Shown here piece after piece: positions 7,001-9,006 of a stretch of DNA of 9,006 nt. The position numbers were made by a program, and so were the translations under genes. The notes under the pieces are model-generated. The model worked only from the letters and a program-made list of their open reading frames with translations. It ran no database searches and was not told where the DNA came from. Origin of the DNA: an uncultured Oscillospiraceae bacterium (GTDB lineage: Bacteria; Bacillota; Clostridia; Oscillospirales; Oscillospiraceae); contig CAJULD010000077.1 of NCBI GenBank assembly GCA_910587505.1, positions 1 to 9,006 of the forward strand, read 5' to 3'. The first letter of the stretch is position 1; the number at the start of each line of letters is the position of its first letter.

Positions 7001-8003
7001 GGTCAACGCCCGGGAGATCCCCCTGGACGACCCGGAGACCATGAGCCTTTTCACCTCCAGCCGCGCCCTGGGCTTTGAAAATGACGAGATCCTGGGTCCC
7101 ACCGGGGCCGTGGCCATCCCGGAGTTCAACACCAGGTTCACCCGTCAGATGCTCATGGACACCCAGCCAAAGGACTTCAACACGCTGGTGCGGCTCTCCG
7201 GCTTTTCCCACGGCACCGACGTATGGATCGGCAACGCCCGGGACCTGATCGTCAACGGCACCGCCTCGGTTACGGAGACAGTGGGGTGCCGGGACGACAT
7301 TATGCTCTACCTGATCTCCAGAGGCCTGGACCCCAGGATGAGTTTTAAAATCATGGAGTCCGTGCGGAAGGGCAAGGTGAAGAAGGGCGGCTTCGAGGAG
7401 GGCTGGGTGGAGGCCATGAAGGAGCACGACGTGCCCGAGTGGTACATCGACTCTCTGGCCAAGATCGGCTATCTGTTCCCCAAAGCCCACGCGGTGGCCT
7501 ATGTGATGATGGCCTTCCGCATCGCCTGGTTCAAGGCGCACCGGCCCCTGGCTTTTTACGCGGCCTTTTTCTCCATTCGGGCCAAGGCCTTTGACGCGGA
7601 ATACTGCTGCGCCGGATTCGACAATGTGAAGCGGAAGCTTCAGGAGATCTGGAACAACAAGGACGCCGCCGCCGTGGAGCAGGATCTGGCGGTGACGCTG
7701 GAGGTGTGCTATGAATTTTACCTCCGGGGCTTCCGGTTTGAGCCCATCAGCATCTATGAATCCGAGGCCGTGCGGTTTGTGTGCAAGGGGGAGGACGCCC
7801 TCATCCCGCCCTTTACCGCGGTGCGGGGTCTGGGCGAGACGGCGGCCCTGGACACGGTGGAGAAGCGGAAGGGAAAGGAATTCATCTCCGTGGAGGAGTT
7901 TGCCATGTGCTGCAATAAGCTGTCCAAGACGCATATTGACCAGCTGCGGGGGCTGGGGGCCTTCGCGGGGATGGCGGACACCAGCCAGATGACGCTCTTT
8001 TAA
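4032..8003 (+). CDS. polC: DNA polymerase III alpha subunit, PolC type
   Basis: The essential replicative polymerase of low-GC Gram-positives, with built-in 3'-5' proofreading. The 1323-residue product has the full PolC order. A short N-terminal domain is followed by an OB fold (about 112-196) and a PHP domain first half with HAH (214-216) and TDH (253-255). The inserted DEDDh exonuclease (about 300-465) has DIE (D307, E309), VAHNAGFD (D392) and HRAGDD (H445, D450). The PHP second half runs from about 496 (HIILIAKN) and includes GDVHFL (D620, H622). The polymerase core has GSRGSVGSS (765-773), a zinc module (C793, C796, C818, C821), catalytic PDIDLNFSG (D847, D849) and KLDMLGHDD (D972). The C-terminal QMTLF (1319-1323) is the beta-clamp-binding peptide. 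It is shorter than B. subtilis PolC (1437), mostly at the N-terminus. No frameshift is seen. Inhibition by anilinouracil-type PolC inhibitors would be expected from the family. Confidence 0.97.
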   Translation: MAQQIPFFELFPALPLSWELRSLLTGAFLTGVEVEKSARRMDLALTVPAGLGERQEELSAAIRASYALDAVTVRQTVSAPSPPSGEKKSGEIILGGPVRGAVQPLEGLNPTMGKVVVAGKVFSADLRETRRPGVFCLTFEITDFKNSVRVVKYLEKDEKARMKKEIRPGMWVKIQGWVKLGREGSDIQIEPRNISSCPHEMRQDRAPVKRVELHAHTTFSNMDALCSLSPKAGPEGNLVMRAQAWGHPAIAITDHGVVQGFPDAWHSARDIKILYGMEGYFINNLDDSIAVHGSREASFSDEYVAFDIETTGLKVNQEAITEIGAAVIRNGEIVDRFQTFVDPGRHLSNEIIARTNITDQMLQGAPKPAQALKAFLDFVAGRPLVAHNAGFDVGFVRAGCREAGLSFDPTYVDTLVLARNLLPELPRHTLDAVAEHLRLPAFQHHRAGDDAAACGLFLPHFFRQLEEELDVHSLQAINAVMPGLRKKSRGTRKPRHIILIAKNKTGLKNLYQLVSASNLKYLKRFPLVPKDELVAHREGLIIGSACEAGELFQAVADYADWEELRRIASFYDFLEIQPLCNNAFMLRDGKARDEEELREFNRTIVRLGEELGKPVCATGDVHFLDPEDEIYRHILLDTKKFSDCDSPLPIYFKTTDEMLEEFSYLGEEKALEVVVTNTRAIAEQVESFDLLPKGKLFPPRLENSEEDLNRLVWDRVHELYGEDPPQLIVDRLNVELGGILGKYDVVYMSAQKLVQRSLENGYLVGSRGSVGSSLVAYMSGITEVNALPPHYRCPNCRHNEFVTDGSYGCGADMPDRDCPVCGTRYVKDGFDIPFETFLGYGGGKVPDIDLNFSGEYQARAHRHAIEMFGETQVFRAGTIGTVAEKTAYGYVRKYLEARGLNPGRAEETRLALGCVGVKRTTGQHPGGLVVVPDDLDVEDFCPVQHPADAAGSDIITTHFEYHCMEDNLLKLDMLGHDDPTMVRMLEDLTGVNAREIPLDDPETMSLFTSSRALGFENDEILGPTGAVAIPEFNTRFTRQMLMDTQPKDFNTLVRLSGFSHGTDVWIGNARDLIVNGTASVTETVGCRDDIMLYLISRGLDPRMSFKIMESVRKGKVKKGGFEEGWVEAMKEHDVPEWYIDSLAKIGYLFPKAHAVAYVMMAFRIAWFKAHRPLAFYAAFFSIRAKAFDAEYCCAGFDNVKRKLQEIWNNKDAAAVEQDLAVTLEVCYEFYLRGFRFEPISIYESEAVRFVCKGEDALIPPFTAVRGLGETAALDTVEKRKGKEFISVEEFAMCCNKLSKTHIDQLRGLGAFAGMADTSQMTLF

Positions 8004-8011
8004 CTTTGCAC

Positions 8012-8095
8012 CGGGGCCTCCGGCCCCGCGAGCCCCGGGTTACTTTTCCCTCGTAGGAAAAGTAATCAAAAGTACGCCAAAACCTGCGGTTTTGG
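8012..8095. repeat. Three evenly spaced perfect hairpins downstream of polC
   Basis: Hairpin 1: CGGGGCC (8012-8018) / GGCCCCG (8022-8028), loop TCC. Hairpin 2: TTACTTTTCC (8040-8049) / GGAAAAGTAA (8056-8065), loop of six. Hairpin 3: CCAAAACC (8077-8084) / GGTTTTGG (8088-8095), loop TGC. Linkers between them are 11 bases each. Hairpin 1, 8 bases after the polC stop, may serve as transcript end or RNA protection, although it lacks a T tract. The regular arrangement resembles an extragenic repeat (REP/MITE-like) more than a terminator; copy number elsewhere in the genome cannot be seen from here. Confidence 0.7.
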
Positions 8096-8269
8096 AATCC
8101 ATTTCCTCGAATATTGGCTGCAGGTGAAGAATTGCGCTGCCCCGTGAACAACAGGTCCTTCTTCTGGGGGACCGGTACTTGAAGGAGTCCGCCTGACGGC
8201 ATGTTAAAGGGGTACTGCCTGCAAGGGGGGCCGTTGGACGGGACCGCCTGCGGGAGCGTCAAAAAGCAG
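8096..8269. other. Unassigned intergenic DNA
   Basis: No convincing gene is seen. A weak 5-bp inverted repeat (GGTCC 8154-8158 / GGACC 8169-8173) and a near-duplicate CCGCCTG motif (around 8189 and 8244) are the only internal structure noted. A 75-codon open frame begins at 8201 but overlaps the predicted promoter and first leader hairpin further down, and its product resembles nothing I recognise. Confidence 0.5.
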
Positions 8270-8298
8270 TGGATTTTTCCGGCGAGATATGCTATAGT
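8270..8298 (+). promoter_or_regulatory. Predicted promoter of the secreted coiled-coil protein gene
   Basis: TATAGT at 8293-8298 is preceded by TG one base upstream (TGCTATAGT), an extended -10 element. A 17-base spacer separates it from a weak -35, TGGATT (8270-8275, three of six). Extended -10 promoters tolerate a poor -35. The start would be near 8305, giving a leader of about 220 bases. A GAAAATTTTC palindrome sits at 8341-8350, about 37 bases into the transcript. Confidence 0.5.
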
Positions 8299-8389
8299 GG
8301 ATGAAGCCGGAAATCTGCCAAAGATGGCGGAGGCCTTTCAGAAAATTTTCCTGCGAGGCAAAAAGGTAAAATTCTTAAAAGTTCTTAAG

Positions 8390-8513
8390 ATTCTGCAACG
8401 GCCACATCGAGTGGCCGCGCAGAATTAAATTTCGCATGATCCCGTCGAGGGATCATTGCGAAACCGTTGATCCTTTTTCTTTCAAGAAAAGGGATATGGC
8501 TTATATAGCCCAT
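8390..8513 (+). promoter_or_regulatory. Highly structured 5' leader with four consecutive stem-loops
   Basis: Stem A: ATTCTGC/GCAGAAT plus CGGCCAC/GTGGCCG, spanning 8390-8425, with an AA/C internal loop and loop ATCGA. Stem B: TTTCGC-ATGATCCC (8430-8443) / GGGATCAT-T-GCGAAA (8449-8463), 14 bp with one bulged T and loop GTCGA. Stem C: 8470-8480 / 8485-8495, 11 bp with one G-U pair and loop of four. Stem D: ATGGCT (8496-8501) / AGCCCAT (8507-8513) with one bulged C. Stem D ends two bases before the AGGAGG ribosome binding site at 8516-8521. GGATCA (8450-8455) can instead pair with TGATCC (8468-8473), which is followed by TTTTT (8474-8478), a terminator-like alternative. This layout suggests a cis-regulatory leader (attenuator or protein/ligand-binding RNA). 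I do not recognise a known riboswitch family in it. Confidence 0.5.
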
Positions 8514-8525
8514 ACAGGAGGTTGA

Positions 8526-9006
8526 ATGCGAATGAATATCCGGAGGAAGCTGGTTTCGCTGACGTTGGCGGTGCTGGCGCTGTTTGCTCTGGCAGGGGAG
8601 ACGGGAGGGCTGATCCCGGCGGCGCGGGCGGTGACCCAAGCCGAGATCGACAGCCTGAAGGGCGACGCGAAGGAGCTGGCCAGTCAGAGCTCCTCCCTGA
8701 AAAGCCAGCTGGCGGAGTTGAAAAACGAGCGCAACAGCGCCATGAAGCAGAAGCTCCTGGTGGACCAGCGGATTACCCTGACGGTGCAGGCCATCGAGAA
8801 CACGGAGAAGCAGATCGCCGGCTTTGAGACGCTGCTGGTGCAGACGGAGTACGAGCTGGAGGAGAACCGGCGGCAGGAGGAGGAGCAGTATGCCGTCTTC
8901 TGCGAGCGGGCGCGGGTGATGGAGGAGGCGGGAACCACCTCCTACTGGGCGGTGCTGTTCAGAGCGGACAGCTTTTCCGACCTGCTCAGCCGCCTCTCCG
9001 ACGTGC
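8526..9006 (+). CDS. Secreted coiled-coil protein, PcsB/EnvC-like peptidoglycan hydrolase (3' end outside window)
   Basis: The frame is open from the ATG at 8526 to the window edge (160 codons). A second in-frame ATG at 8532 is equally possible: AGGAGG at 8516-8521 is 4 bases from the first and 10 from the second. A signal peptide is clear: basic MRMNIRRK, hydrophobic LVSLTLAVLALFALAG (9-24), and a likely signal peptidase site after ARA (33-35). The mature part is a long heptad-rich coiled coil rich in Gln, Glu and Lys (about 36-125). It leads into ARVMEEAGTTSYWAVLFRAD and SFSDLLSRLSDV (129-160), the signature of the PcsB coiled-coil domain seen in EnvC-like proteins ('RAMYExGxxSYLEVLLxAxSFSDFLxR'). 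Such proteins usually end in an M23 or NlpC/P60/CHAP peptidase domain and work with FtsEX at division; the catalytic domain here would lie outside the window. Family assignment is good; enzymatic class is unknown. Confidence 0.85.
   Translation, partial: MRMNIRRKLVSLTLAVLALFALAGETGGLIPAARAVTQAEIDSLKGDAKELASQSSSLKSQLAELKNERNSAMKQKLLVDQRITLTVQAIENTEKQIAGFETLLVQTEYELEENRRQEEEQYAVFCERARVMEEAGTTSYWAVLFRADSFSDLLSRLSDV

Noticed and set aside
8012..8028. Canonical intrinsic terminator for polC
   Set aside because: The stem is good but is followed by CGAGCCCCGGG with no T tract, so I list it only as a hairpin.
8201..8428. 75-codon open frame as a gene
   Set aside because: The AAGGAG upstream (8182-8187) is 13 bases away, the frame crosses the predicted promoter and runs into stem A of the leader, and the product shows no recognisable domain.
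8522..8827. 101-codon open frame starting at a TTG at 8522
   Set aside because: It is out of frame with the signal peptide and PcsB-type coiled coil encoded from 8526 in the overlapping frame, which stays open to the window end and is clearly the real gene.
1..9006. CRISPR array, tRNA, rRNA, transposase or phage genes
   Set aside because: No interspersed direct repeats with spacers, no tRNA cloverleaf or rRNA sequence, and no transposase or integrase motifs were seen on either strand. The only tandem array is the coding collagen repeat.

Overview
The window suggests a GC-rich (about 60% or more by eye), endospore-forming Firmicute, most likely an Oscillospiraceae-type clostridium such as the Flavonifractor/Pseudoflavonifractor group. 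Three things point this way: the sporulation sigma factor SigG, the Gram-positive-specific replicative polymerase PolC, and strong AGGAGG-type ribosome binding sites. The taxonomic placement is inference from gene content and composition.

Layout, all genes on the + strand: (1) 2-286, the 3' end of a collagen-like Gly-X-Y repeat protein, closed by a textbook intrinsic terminator (295-325). (2) 452-1222, sigG, with a good match to a forespore sigma-F promoter just upstream (390-418). (3) 1223-1605, a 383-base gap holding an 18-bp long hairpin (1346-1395), an open frame without a start codon, and a sigma-A promoter (1537-1565). (4) 1606-4017 pcrA (UvrD-type helicase), then after 14 bases 4032-8003 polC (replicative DNA polymerase III alpha). 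These look like one replication/repair transcription unit. (5) 8004-8525, a 522-base gap in two parts: three evenly spaced perfect hairpins directly after polC (8012-8095), then a predicted promoter (8270-8298) and a highly structured leader (8390-8513). (6) 8526 to the window end, the 5' part of a secreted coiled-coil peptidoglycan-hydrolase-type (PcsB/EnvC-like) protein.

The genes are mostly core housekeeping and sporulation functions. PcrA and PolC would act together at or near the replication fork. SigG would drive late forespore transcription. The collagen-like protein may be a surface or spore-coat filament. The secreted coiled-coil protein would act in cell-wall turnover at division or sporulation. 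The least explained DNA is the 8004-8525 gap. Its leader has four nearly contiguous stem-loops ending two bases before the Shine-Dalgarno sequence of the cell-wall gene, and one segment has two mutually exclusive partners, one of which would make a terminator with a T5 tract. I do not recognise it as a known riboswitch class, and it is the best candidate here for an undescribed element.
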